A stretch of 64,000 bases of DNA from Coptis chinensis (Eukaryota; Streptophyta; Magnoliopsida; Ranunculales; Ranunculaceae). The notes below the pieces were generated by a model. The model was not told the origin of the DNA. It searched no databases and saw only the letters and a program-made list of their open reading frames with translations. Position 1 is the stretch's first letter; each line of letters starts with the position of its first letter. The stretch lies in the NCBI GenBank assembly GCA_015680905.1, contig CM027383.1:88073001-88137000 (forward strand), written 5' to 3'. The translations under genes were made by a program, and so were the position numbers. Below, piece after piece: positions 1-10,365 of this stretch.

Positions 1-1412
1 TTCATTACTAGTATTATCGGTTACCTCAAAGGCTGTGTTTGTTATTTTAGGATTAGGTATTCATAAATTACACGGAAACACACCTTTGGGTTGGGCTTTA
101 TCTTGAGCCAACTGTTGGGTTAAATTATTAACGGATTGTAGAAGCCGCTTGGTTAGATTGAGCCATGGTTTGGAAAAGTTTTTGGCTCACTTGTATGAAG
201 GTGTCGAGACGATCCGTTGGGTGGGTGTAGTTTCACGGGTGGTGTTATTCTTGGAACTATTTCCCGTGAATTATTTATCGGTGGATTTTGATAGTTATTA
301 TTTACCGGACGATACCTCTATTAGCATTATAATTATTATAATTACCTTGACCTTGTGCTTGACCTTGTCGAGGTTGCACTTGGTTGTTATAATTATTAAA
401 ATTACCCCCCGACTGGCCCTTGTCGAGTGGAGCTTGGTTAAAGCCGCGTTAGCCCTAACATATTGATTATTGTACCCTTGAGGTGTGACTTGTTGGTTAT
501 TCCTCCAACCGAAGTTGGGATTTTGTCTCAAAGGGCTTAGGTTCACTATTAATGGAACAAGCCTGTTCATAGGCTATAGGACGCGATTAAGTCGGGATGC
601 TCGGGACTCAACAGAAACTACATGGGTTTGAATTTACATTCATGACGGGGATAGGCTTTTGTTGTACGAAATGGCCTCTACCTTTTAGTGAGTGATTCGA
701 TTAGAGTTTTAAGCTCGAATCGTGTTTAATTTCAAACATACCGCGCCTTAATCAATTGAAGAAGAACTAGGCTGAGGGGGATATCATCACTACCCCCAAT
801 TATTATTTCGCTTTAGTTTGGTCTTCTAAAAATTTATAAGCCTCCGGGCTCCTTTACTTAAGAAACTACCCCATTCATAATGTCAAGGACTTCTTTATGG
901 TGATGTTGAAGTCCTTTGAAAAAGGCACACGAACTAACGTGTCTTTTGCTAGGTTATGGTGTGGACACTCTATAAGCAGATCGGTGAAACGATTCCAAGC
1001 CTCTGAAAATGATTCATGAGGATTTTGTCGAAAAGAAATGAATCTTGGAAAGCATCTCATCCGTCTTTAGGGGTGGGTAAAATGTTCCATAAACAAACAA
1101 CAAGTTTAGCCCACGAGTCCACCCTTGGGCAGTTAACCAAGACGCCTTATCGGCTAAGGTGAAAGGGAATACCCTTAATTTAATTTGTTCCGCACCAACC
1201 GTAGGATGGTGGAATGTTGTTAAGACTTGTTCAATCCTACGATGTGTCGATATAAGGTTTTTCATGGTCTAAACCATGAAAAAGCGGGTAACAAATTAAA
1301 AATATTTGGAGGGATTCTCAAATCCCACCGGGTCTGCTAGAACGATGCAAGATTTGGGGCTATCGCCAAGGCTTTGTAGAAGTCCGAGAGAGGAGTCTCT
1401 TTTCTTCCCCAT
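1..1412 (-). pseudogene. gag: Athila-type gag, broken, 5' portion
   Basis: Capsid-type gag of an Athila element. A start ATG at 1412 matches the start at 38317 in the better copy. Retrotrans_gag-like pieces are visible in shifted frames: a PTVGAEQIKLR segment near 1200, then ESFSEAWNRFTDLLIECPHH near 1000, which fits the CPHH-containing end of the Athila gag core. Further along, WRNNQQVTPQGYNNQ near 500 begins an Asn/Tyr/Gln-rich tail coded by AATTATAAT-like repeats around 310-400. Several frameshifts separate the pieces, so no full-length protein is possible. Protease and later parts would lie left of the window. Confidence 0.75.
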
Positions 1413-2062
1413 TATATCGGCGTGTGTGGAATAGTAGCTAGAGGTGTAGTGTGTGGTATACTAGATAGACTTGTTTGTTGATGTTGGTGTGTATTTACGT
1501 TAGGTGTTTTGTTCGCCTAGACCTTAATCTCATGCAAGACTAAGTCGAGCTTAACTAAATATGCAACACTCCAAACAATTCGATGTACTAGTATAAACCT
1601 CTAACGAGAGATCGCGAGTGTGGAAGAAAGGAATACCGATTAAGGCCCTTGCTTCGCTTTTATGAATAGCGTCTTGTATGCGCGTGTTCGGTGTATATAA
1701 GAGAATAGAACACAAAAAACTTGACAACTCGAAGTTCAAATCCAACCGTGGAAATCCGAAATTTCAGCTAAGGCGGCCGCTATCTTAGCGAGTTAAACCA
1801 TGTAAATTCGAAAGTCCAAGAACTTAGCTGGTCGCGCTCTCTTTGGCGCTGGCCTTCGATTGTATTGATCAAATTCCAAGAATATAAGCGGGTCTCTTTT
1901 TTTAGTAAGCGCTTCGATTTTATTTTCTCGCTGATTTTTCCAAAACTGAAATGGCAAACTACGCGATGAATCAAACAAGGGTGGGTGGGTGAAATGGGAC
2001 TTAAAAATTACTAATTCTATTATGAAAACAATGCTAAAGTGCAACTAAGATGGCGGTATTTT
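1413..2062 (-). other. Athila leader and primer-binding region
   Basis: Untranslated leader between the LTR and gag. Next to the LTR (about 2044-2060) the minus strand has a degenerate TGGCG-containing stretch. It corresponds to the tRNA-primer site at 37531-37550 in the better copy but has decayed. The rest matches the leader of the copy at 37529-38316 and has no gene of its own. Confidence 0.6.
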
Positions 2063-3455
2063 TGATAGCTAAAAATGAATAGTCTACCTACTGAAATGAA
2101 CTATGAATTCACAACGTAAGTAAACTAAACTTATTCTTTTACGTGGTTGATTATCAAAGCTTCTACTCTCAATGCAATGAGATATAGTGGAGTAGAAGTT
2201 CGCTCCACTCCTAGTGCTCTAGCATGGATGTTTTCTAATCTAACTAGTCGCTTTTAAGTCTATGAGAGTTTTACGAAGGGAATTATACTACGATGCAACT
2301 ACCCACAAGATCAACTAGTCGGTTTATCGAATACTAAGGGGATGCTACGTTGATTCTATGATAAGGAGTTAGGGGGATTGATTCCACCTTAACTCAACTT
2401 AATCCACTAACGACATAAATCGTCGTAATCCGAATTGAATCGCCCCGGGCAGAACAATTGGTTATTCCTAATCCCTAATTATACATGGCATTTCTACCAA
2501 TTCATAACTAGCATGTGAACAATTAAACCCATTCTCATGGTGAACTAATCGCCTCTCTAGAGTGGAATAGAAAATCACGACTCTACGATAATCGAATCAA
2601 GCTTTCATCAAGGCTTCACAACCCCTCTAATGGAGGTTTAGCCTTGAATCATTCCGCAATCATTTCCATTTAGATTAAGACTAAACATAATATAAAGCAT
2701 TGAAATTTACTTAATTTAACAATAATGAAATCTAATTTAATGACTAAATTGAAATAAGGACAGGAATTGAAATTAGATCTAGAATTGGAAATGACAAAAT
2801 CGAAATGGATAAAGAATACTACTTTATTGATCTAATCAAATGAAGAACAAGATTCAAGGTTTAATCTAATGAAATGAATTAGATTTGAAACTATACTTAA
2901 TCAAAACAATTAAATAAAACTAGATCTAGAAGCTATTTTAATGGCTACTTTCTATTCTAAGCTATCTACTATTTTCTAACTACTGCCTACTGACTCCATT
3001 AACACTGAGTCAAGCTTTTGTTTTTATACATCCAGATCCAAAAATCGTGCATGGGCTTGGAGCCATGTTTTGGGCCGCAGAATCGTGCCCAAAACCCAAT
3101 CTTTCAAATCCAAAAAGGCCTCTTCAGCTGCAGTTGGCTTCCATAGACTTTTCGTCCACTTCTGCTCCTCTGATTGGGTCAAGGCTTAGACCATTGCAAA
3201 GCTCTTTCCGAGCCGGTCGTTTTGACATAAGGTAGGCCTCAATCCGGAGGTCTGAATCCAAAGATATGGCATTCGGAAGTTCTCACGACTTTTGCTCCTT
3301 TATCTCGCTAAAGTGGCACATTTCGCACATAATGGACTTTGAAGCCCGAAATGCATAAAACGCGTAATCAGTATTAACTCTTACTTATTATTCACATAAT
3401 TGGTCTAACAGTATGATTATTAAGGGGTTAAAACTACAGTTTTGGGCTCTTATCA
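2063..3455 (-). repeat. 5' LTR of the Athila-like element
   Basis: About 1.39 kb, TG...CA ends. The minus-strand start TGATAAGAGCCCAAAAC and the following block match both LTRs of the element at 35998-48695. It is shorter than those (1531 and 1523 bp) and clearly diverged. The palindromic CAATTCTTAC/GTAAGAATTG insert of the other copies is absent here (near 2450). Confidence 0.85.
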
Positions 3456-4523
3456 TGTCTCTTCCCTGTAAGATCCCCCCCTCTCTTGTCGTAGCCTTAC
3501 CTCTGTCCTTTCGGTCATCTTGTCCTACACTCTGTAATAATTTATCTACCTTCCTGGGCTCTTTGGCATTTCTCTGTAACATATCCTCATAACCTATGTA
3601 CTTCTCGACTTTCGGATATAATGCATGTAACGTTGTGACTTTGATTTTGGATACAGATTCGTTGACTCTCGTTCCCGGCTTTAGCCCATGTTGGAAAGCG
3701 AGGACTGCGGTGTGCTTGCCTAGATTTTCCACCCTCAGAGTTTCCTCCTTGAATCTACACAAGAATTCCCTAAGCGTTTCGGTGGATTTTTGTTTGACGT
3801 TAAAGAGATCCGCGATATCCACTACCCTCTTTTTCTGATGAATAAAATGGTCTACGAATGCTTGTTCCAACTCCTCGAACTTATTTATACTCCGTGAAGT
3901 CAACCAATAATACCAATCCGAAGCTCCCCCTTTCAGGCTGGCGAGATACATCATGCGGCAGAGTCCATCATATTTGTTCTCTTGCCACAGGGGCATTTGT
4001 TGCCTGAAATGGTGCAAGTGGTCCGCAGGATCACCCTTCCCATCGTATCTCTCGAATCTTGGTTGCGCGAACCTCTTGGGCACCTCGGCGTTCCAGACTG
4101 AATCTGCAAGCGGATTCTGATTAAGCCCTGCCACCACTTTCTTCACCACCCCTTGACTCTCCCTTTCCGCCACCCGATTTGCTTCTCTGTCCTTTTCAAT
4201 CATCACTTGGACCCTCTCTACTGTGATGCCTTCCCCCAGATCGCCTCTTGGCCTATGAAGCGCTTCCTCATGCTGGCCTTCCACCTCGCTACTCTCCGGC
4301 TCTCTTATCTCCTCCTCTCCCTGTGTGGATTCTCTTTCTCTTCTCAAACTGTCATTTTCATCAGCCTCACTATCTCCTCCTGCAACAATCCGGTTGCTTC
4401 CCCCGCTGCATCTTGGACTTCCTCTTCCACCTCTTCCATCTCCACACTCATAGTTTCTTCTCCAACGCCCTCCGCCCTCACCTTTTTGGGTCTGCCTCTT
4501 ACTTTCTTAGCTATTGTTGCCAT
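3456..4523 (-). pseudogene. gag: Tat-type gag, truncated by an LTR insertion
   Basis: The N-terminal piece starts at an ATG at 4523 (MATIAKKVRGRPKKV), is acidic, and runs into a second frame overlapping by a few bases at 4344-4347, so one frameshift separates them. The second piece holds the gag core: FERYDGKGDPADHLHHFRQQ, then LASLKGGASDWYYWL, then FVDHFIHQKKR and LREFLCRFKEE. These are the landmarks of Retrotrans_gag in Tat elements. A basic region (KDRGKATTREGG) follows. The frame continues past 3456 into the Athila LTR and stops at 3388, adding about 20 foreign residues. The CX2CX4HX4C-like tail is missing. Confidence 0.85.
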
Positions 4524-4586
4524 CCTATAACTTTTTCCTATTAACACTTGATCGTAGGCCTCTCTCTCCCCACAAACGGTGCCAAA

Positions 4587-5017
4587 TGTATTATCTGATA
4601 TTACAACTCTGAAGGTTACTTGTCTTCTTTTCTCTCTCTCTCTCTATCTTTTCTTTTCTCCCTCTCTCCTCTTTTTATCTTCTCTCTCTTCCCTTTATAT
4701 ATCTTCTAACCGCTCCATCTTCTCTAACCGCTCTCCTATCCCATGGTCTCCTTTCTTGTCCCACGATCGCTACTTGTCCACCTGTCTCTTTAGGTATCGT
4801 GTCCTGGCTACCGTGCTCCCACTCCTTCTTTCACTATTCTGCTTCTTTTGGGACACCGACACTCTACCGACCCCTATGACCTTCTGGATTCTGCGTCCCT
4901 TCCGTGTTTCGCGGACTAGATCATGTGCTCCTTCTCCTTCTTACATTATGCTGCCTCGGTCCAAAGGACATGTCATCTTGATGGTCATGAACTAGGCTGA
5001 TACAGGTAGCCCCTTAC
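4587..5017 (-). repeat. LTR of the Tat-lineage element (outer end approximate)
   Basis: Starts (in + coordinates) with TGTATTATCTGATATT immediately after the primer site. It contains a long C/T-rich run (4620-4730), purine-rich on the coding strand. The outer end is uncertain: CA dinucleotides at about 5004 and 5017 both fit. With no second LTR in the window it cannot be fixed by comparison. Confidence 0.6.
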
Positions 5018-5388
5018 ATGACTTGCATTTGAAAGAGATTAAGTCTAATCGATCATCACAATGTCTATGATGTAATCTATGAATAATGTATTTATACACT
5101 TCCACTAAAAAAACCTCCATCTACATTTTATACTTCAACATTTTTAGCATATTTGCTGGATAGGATGAGTAGACACATTTTTAGAGCCTTGAGGCCATAT
5201 AAACTTTCAGATTGCATACTAGTCTACTAGTCTAGCAATTCTTCCTCTACTGTCTAGGTTATACATAAATATGAGATACAGTGTCCATTGAACAATTTTT
5301 TGGTTCCCCTCAAGCCTGGACAAAAATGACTTGAGTACGCATAACTCTATCAGTCAAGCACTTCATATGTGCCATTTCTAAGTCTTTC
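5018..5388. other. No gene recognised; left flank of the gag-only element
   Basis: A/T-rich sequence between the Tat LTR and the insertion site at 5389. It continues, after the insertion, at 12077. I see only short open stretches on the minus strand and cannot assign them to a protein. Confidence 0.4.
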
Positions 5389-5681
5389 TGATGAAGATTT
5401 AAACTAGCGGAAGCTTCAGTTTATTAAATCTACTCTGAATTAAACAAAAAAAATAAACCTAAAAGACGATTCTTTTATTGAATCTCACAACTCATAAACT
5501 TCAACACTGAGGAACCCTAATTACAATCCCTTTTATTTATACTAAACCTAGAAACCAATAAACCAATAGAAAACAGACATGTGTCCACAACTAACTAATG
5601 GACTCCTACACGACCATGGGCTTGGACTCGACTAAGGGGTGCACACCTTCAACATCAACAACACACTAATGTTTGATATCA
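5389..5681 (-). repeat. 3' LTR of the gag-only element
   Basis: About 290 bp, TGATGAAGATTT...TGATATCA on the + strand. Matches 11786-12076 with scattered substitutions and small indels. The purine-rich CATGGGGTGAG on the minus strand just inside (5682-5692) fits a polypurine tract. Confidence 0.88.
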
Positions 5682-5761
5682 CTCACCCCATGTTGAAGAA
5701 GTTTGTCCACAAGCTAAAGCAGTGGAATGCCTGAAGTTGGAAACACTGACAAAGCTTCATG

Positions 5762-6108
5762 CTAGAAATCTAGGAAAAGATCAGGTGGCTTGGTAACAAC
5801 ATTTTCGACCTCATCTTCACCTTCAGCTAATAAAACAGGGCGCTTCTTCTTCTTAGGACACTCTGCAGCAATGTGACCTATAACGCCACATTCAAAGCAC
5901 TTTCTAGCAACACTATATGTACCAGCAGCCGACACAAGAGTAGCAGCAGTAACTGCACTTGTCGAACCAATATAAGGAGGTGCTGATGTCGCACTAGGCG
6001 AAAGCACTTTTTCAGCACGCAATGCATAGCCATGTCATCAATCTCAAACATGATAAGTGATTCACGAATTGCCTTGCGCAGGCCATTAAGATAATGACCA
6101 ACTATCTA
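5762..6108 (-). pseudogene. gag: gag C-terminal part with CCHC zinc knuckle
   Basis: Nucleocapsid end of gag. The upstream part (about 6000-6105) reads GHYLNGLRKAIRESL, matching the end of a Retrotrans_gag core. A Ser/Ala/Thr-rich spacer follows, then a zinc knuckle CFECGVIGHIAAEC (CX2CX4HX4C) at about 5866-5907, then KKKKRP and an acidic tail ending at 5762. The rest of the gene is at 10366-11611; the CACTA transposon separates them. A frame change between the core and the knuckle suggests decay. Confidence 0.8.
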
Positions 6109-6124
6109 TACTACATAATAACAC

Positions 6125-6355
6125 ATTTACCACGGTAAGGAAGAAGTTTTATACCACTGTTCTACCAAAAATAGTGGCTAATATAGTTATACCACGGTAG
6201 AAATTTTGTTTGTTATTTGTTTATTAGTTTACACCACTGTTTCGTGTAAACCGTCCACGGTTCCAATTATTTATGTTTTTTAAACTACAGAACCCCACTG
6301 TTTCCTCAAACAGTGGTTTATAACTTTTTTTATTTTGGGCAAAATAATTAGCTAC
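6125..6355. repeat. Left subterminal repeats of the CACTA element
   Basis: Multiple copies of TACCACGGT, ACCACTGTT and inverse forms such as AACAGTGG within about 230 bp. In characterised CACTA elements (En/Spm) such short motifs are transposase-binding sites; that role is inferred here. Confidence 0.7.
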
Positions 6356-7898
6356 CGTGGCCTTGAAGTTTTACACCAAAAACCTCACTCTCTCAGAACC
6401 GTGTTGCGCTATTCACTCTCTATTTCTCCAACTTCTACTATTCTTTTTAGAAACCATTTTAATTTAACTGTGTTGAGCATCTTTCAATCATCGATTGAAG
6501 TGGTTCTAGAGAGACGAAAGTAGAGGCTCGAATCCCACTAATTTAATTTACCTCTCAACTGGAGCTTCAAAGTGAATCAGAAAGGAATTGAATCGGTTAA
6601 GCCTTATATCTCGAACTCGATTTCTATATCAAATTATCTTCCGCCAAGGCAAGCTATTCTGGGTTTCTCGTTTCCAAATTCATATTTATTTATTTTTAAT
6701 TGTGATTATAAAGTCTATCTATTAAAATTTCTGAATTTTACCTCAAAATTCATGCTTATTTGTTCTTTTGAGGAAACCTCATGAGTTTTCTTGACAGTTA
6801 AATTAAATAGGGTTGAATACTTAATTAGGGTGGGTTTTCTCTCTGTTCTTCCTTGTTGCTTTCTAGTGATTTATTTTAGCTATACCAATCTGCAAGTTTG
6901 ATTATATGTACTCTGAGTTGCTTGCCTTAAACTGTTTGATTGAACGAGTGTGTTGGTTGGATGATGTGTCTTGCAGCAGGCAACAACGACCAAGTAGCAG
7001 CTTATCTCTGTGTTTTCGGTTTATTGTCGATATATGAAGTGTTTGATAAAATGTCGCAATAATGGGGATTTTATTAAGGGTTAATAAATTGTCTCCCCAA
7101 GGTCTTTGATTAATCATTTCAGCACAAATTAAGAAGCAAGATTTAATCAATAGTTTAATTATCTTTGATACTAGTATTGTTTTGCATAAAGCTTTCACTT
7201 TGCATCGTAAATTTTTATATGGATATAGTAGCTCAGTGAAATAAAATCTACTGGCATATCAACTTTGCCTAGGATGATAACCTATTACTTGTCGATTTCG
7301 TCTTTATACCTTTTGCGCCTCTATTACATTTGACTAGAAATGGCCCCACTTATAATTGATTTTTGCATGTAGAAGCCCACCTGTGCTCATTGTTAGCCAA
7401 TATTGTAATTGCTTAGGATTAGACTATATAAAGTATTTTCTTTGGACTTAAGGTTATGTAGTTTAAAATCTAAGTTGGTAGATTTGTGTCTTAGCATGTG
7501 GTATTAGTGTTTTTGTTAATCATTGGTATTAACATAAAGGCTTTTGGCTGTAAAAGTAAACCACTTCACCTGTTTAGTTTAACTGAAACTAATTAGGGAA
7601 CTTCACTATTTTTTTAAGCAATTTCACAATTCACAAATACCTTTAACTGGTTATCTTATTGTTACCTCAATCTGTCCTTGTGTATCTTGTACTTAAGCTT
7701 AGTATAAATTGCTTTGGGAATGTCTAAGTGACTTCCTTGCAGTATGCATTTGGCTATGTGGCTTGCATTTTGCGGATAGAGGTACGTGAAGTGTTATTGG
7801 ATTTCCTTTCCCTTTCATCAGTATCTTTACTGTTTTCTGGTTTTTATTTTTTGTAGTACATGTATAAGCTCGACCTTTGTGATACTTGTATCTATGCA

Positions 7899-8067
7899 GA
7901 ACTTGAAGGTTCACGAAAACAGAAGGCAATTGTTTTCGTCTTCTGCTTCAAAAGATTCCACAAGTCCTTTTGTTCGACAACGTCCACTGGCGGCCAGGAC
8001 AGCTACAAATGCCTTAAACCCCCCTCCTCCCCCATGGGCCTATGGGTCAATGTCATCATCCAATTAA
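7899..8067 (+). pseudogene. Unidentified exon-like fragment inside the CACTA element
   Basis: An open stretch after a CTATGCAG acceptor-like site. In one frame it is Ser- then Pro-rich (contains SPFVRQRPLAARTATNALN and PPPPPWAYGS) and stops at 8067; GTAAGT follows at about 8080. The composition and flanking signals look like a captured exon, and it shares the + orientation of the AP2 and ClpC pieces. I do not recognise the source gene. Confidence 0.35.
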
Positions 8068-8399
8068 TTATTTCTCTGGTAAGTGCATGTTCTTTCCTTT
8101 TAAATATTTTAGTAGATATTAGCAACTAATGAGAAAGTATCTTATGTTCTTAGTTTTAATTGAGCCATTTGAGGGTTGTAGAGGACTAGGACCACTTTAT
8201 CAGTAAGTAATCTTGATACATATGACTTTGGTTAGTTGCGACTTTGGTTAATCTATATTACAAGTACATATGGTTGTAGGCTGCTGGTAATTGGTATGTG
8301 TGTTGTCTTTGTGATGTCTTTGGGTGCGGTGTGTGGTGTGTTGTGCTTATGGAAGGAAGAATTTGTCCACATTCTTCATCGCCATGCATAGTACTGTAT

Positions 8400-8932
8400 T
8401 CGCAAGGGGGAGCTCCAAATACAGAGGTGTCACGCTTCACAAATGTGGTTGTTGGGAAGCTCGTATGGGACTGTTCCTCGGCAAGAAGTAAGAAATCTCC
8501 AACTCAACTCCATACATTTACAGAATGTCTATATCTAGCTATTAGGCCTAAGTTTGAGACTGCATGCACTTCAAATTGAGTCGCTATATTCTAGTCGTGT
8601 TTGGGGTTGTTTGGTTCTTGGACACAGTATATATGCATGGAACTGTTATCATCGTTGTGAATACGACACTTGCTTGTTGGTATATATATCTTGGGATGTT
8701 CAATAGTGAAGTAGAAGCTATGCAAGGTCCTACTAACAATGAATTTCACTCTCCTTGATACTGAATTTTTTTAGCAACTCAACCTCTCAACATTAATTTG
8801 GCTTCCATCCAACACATTCGTTTTGATTTTTTGAAAATCAGGGTATATGACAAGGGAGCAATTAAATGTAATGGCAGGGAGGCAGTCACCAATTTTGAGC
8901 TAATCACTTATGAAAATGAGATCCCAGAAATA
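8400..8932 (+). pseudogene. AP2-domain transcription factor fragment (second AP2 repeat)
   Basis: Three exon pieces spell most of the second AP2 repeat of a euAP2/TOE-type DNA-binding factor. Piece 1 (8400-8488): [14 protein letters not shown] and [12 protein letters not shown], followed by GTAAG. Piece 2 (about 8681-8732): YIYLGMFNSEVEA. Piece 3 (about 8843-8931), after a TCAG acceptor: [18 protein letters not shown]. The spacing preserves introns, so genomic DNA, not cDNA, was captured. The acceptor before piece 2 is not a clean AG. The first AP2 repeat and the rest of the protein are absent, so no function is expected. Confidence 0.9.
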
Positions 8933-9103
8933 ATATCAACTTGGATGACGTTTCAACTTACCATACATTGATATGATTGAAGTTTTGTATATGAGAAATG
9001 GTATTATCTAGGAAACATGTGGAAAATGAGTTTTGTATGTAGCAATGTTTACATCATATGACATATGCATGCAGACCTTGTTGATTCTGGCTAAATGTTT
9101 CAG

Positions 9104-9404
9104 GTCATAACTATATTGGGTCAGAGCATTTGTTACTTAGATTGCTTCGCGAGGGCAAAGGTGTTGCAACTCATGCGCTTGAGAACCTTGGTGTGGATCC
9201 AAATAATATTCGTACACAGGTAAGGTTTCATATGTACGTACTCTAATTTCCCTCTTCTAAAACCTAGAACCCCCCTACTTTGACATTTCATAAGTTGGTG
9301 AGAGCACTGAAGCTATTAGTGCTGGAGTTGGGGGAGGTAGCAGTGGTAATAAGATGCCTACTCTTGAAGAGTATGGTACCGACCTTACCAAACTGGCAGA
9401 GGAG
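9104..9404 (+). pseudogene. ClpC-type Hsp100 chaperone fragment
   Basis: Two exons of the plastid ClpC chaperone N-terminal region. Exon A (9104-9219), between TTTCAG and [26 protein letters not shown] then [14 protein letters not shown], the second Clp N-repeat. Exon B (about 9294-9404): [20 protein letters not shown] then [16 protein letters not shown], just before the first ATPase domain, followed by GTATAT. Frames are open in both, but a short stretch between them is missing and both ATPase domains are absent. It sits 170 bp after the AP2 fragment on the same strand. Confidence 0.92.
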
Positions 9405-10134
9405 GTATATTTTCCATTTGCTCATGTTTGCTTCTAAGTTCAGAAAGTCCGAGTTTTATTAGCTGGAAAACCAATAAGACCAAAAGTAAAAAAGAAATGC
9501 ATGCTCTCCAATCTAATGGTCGATCATCATTGCTATTTGTGTAAGTATTATCCGGGTTCTTTATGTTTATATTATCCGGGTTCTATATACTTAAATCATA
9601 TTTATTCATATCATGCCTTCACTGACCTTCATCTGTTAGAAAGAGTCCAGAGGGCTAAATTCTTTGAATGAATACATGCCACCCATTCTTAATTGTTTTG
9701 ATCATTTAATTAATACTTTATATTTATTTTTTAATCACAACTATTTCTTTCATATAGGGTGATCAAACTTTGTTTATTCTTGGCTGGATGTTCTTGGGAC
9801 GAGAATACCAACACAAAGGAGAATGTTTTTGGTGAAGTTATAGAGTTTTACATTTATATTTTCTTTTGTAATTCTTTCATTGCAATACAATTTGGAAAAA
9901 AAACAAGATTAAATAAATTGGTTTGAATGTTATTTATAATATATTTGTATTGCTTAGAATTTGGATTTTCGATTGGGAATGGATTGTTTTCAGATTGTGT
10001 TTAGAATTAGTCATGTGGACTATGGTGTTTTGAATATGTGGTATAGTGGAATGTGATATTCATAATTTTAGGAAGTTATTAGGTGATTTGGAACATTTTA
10101 ATAAGCAGAGATTTTTTTTTAAAATAAAAAATAT

Positions 10135-10350
10135 TATATACCACGGTTCTGGAAGAACTGTGGCAAATATGGTGACTTTATACCACGGTTTTTGAACACT
10201 TATTACAACGGTTTTATAATAAACCGTGGTTAATAGGTACTAATTTATACCACGGTTTTGCTAGAAGTATTTACCACCCCAGCTCATACCATGGTTTAGA
10301 AACGGTGGTAAAAGGCCTTTTACCACTATAAAAAACAGTGGTATATGACC
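10135..10350. repeat. Right subterminal repeats of the CACTA element
   Basis: Six or more ACCACGG / CCGTGG / ACAGTGG motifs in both orientations. They mirror the left subterminal block and support pairing the two ends. Confidence 0.7.
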
Positions 10351-10365
10351 TTTTCTGTAGTAGTG

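Larger units (their letters stand above)
1..3455 (-). mobile_element. Athila-like Ty3/gypsy retrotransposon, 5' part, cut by the window edge
   Basis: Reads right to left: 5' LTR, primer-site region, leader, start of gag, then the left edge of the window. It belongs to the same family as the element at 35998-48695 but lies in the opposite orientation; LTR, leader and gag can be matched by eye, and this copy is the more decayed. The LTR's outer end (TGATAAG on the minus strand) abuts the gag gene of a different retrotransposon at 3456, so this copy is inserted there. The other end lies outside the window, so the target-site duplication cannot be tested; the flank next to the LTR is TGTCT. Confidence 0.85.
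3456..5017 (-). mobile_element. Tat-lineage Ty3/gypsy element, 5' end only
   Basis: Minus-strand element made of a short LTR (4587-~5017), a primer-binding site, and a gag that is cut at 3456 by the Athila insertion. The primer site on the minus strand is TGGCACCGTTTGTGGGGA at 4567-4584, close to the TGGCGCCGTCTGTGG form common in Tat elements. Protease, polymerase and 3' LTR must lie beyond the left window edge, on the far side of the Athila copy. It is not obviously the same family as the Tat element at 29662-53219: LTR and gag differ. Confidence 0.75.
6109..10365 (+). mobile_element. CACTA transposon carrying host exon fragments (AP2 factor, ClpC)
   Basis: The right end reads, inward on the minus strand, CACTACTACAGAAAAGG. 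The left end is a diverged version, TACTACATAATAACAC, so the left border is approximate. Both ends are packed with ACCACGGTTT / ACCACTGTTT motifs in both directions, as in CACTA subterminal regions. No transposase is visible. The interior carries exon fragments of at least two unrelated plant genes, both on the + strand. It interrupts gag of the surrounding retroelement; no clean 3-bp target duplication could be found (CTA on the left, GCA on the right). Confidence 0.78.

Noticed and set aside
149..466. + strand frame with an Ile-rich run, and its counterpart at 39195-39614 (minus)
   Set aside because: Antisense of the AATTATAAT-coded Asn/Tyr tail of Athila gag; the Ile runs are a by-product of the repeat.
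4153..4544. Two overlapping + strand frames of about 100-125 codons
   Set aside because: Opposite strand of the Tat gag N-terminus, with composition biased by its Glu/Lys codons and no known domain.
4579..4995. + strand frame of 138 codons, Leu/Ser/Phe-rich
   Set aside because: Lies across the LTR's C/T-rich tract; an artefact of TCT/CTC repeats.
5103..5120. CACTAAAAAAACC as a possible left terminus for the large CACTA element
   Set aside because: Only CACTA plus an A-run agree with the right end; the following bases and subterminal motifs do not match.
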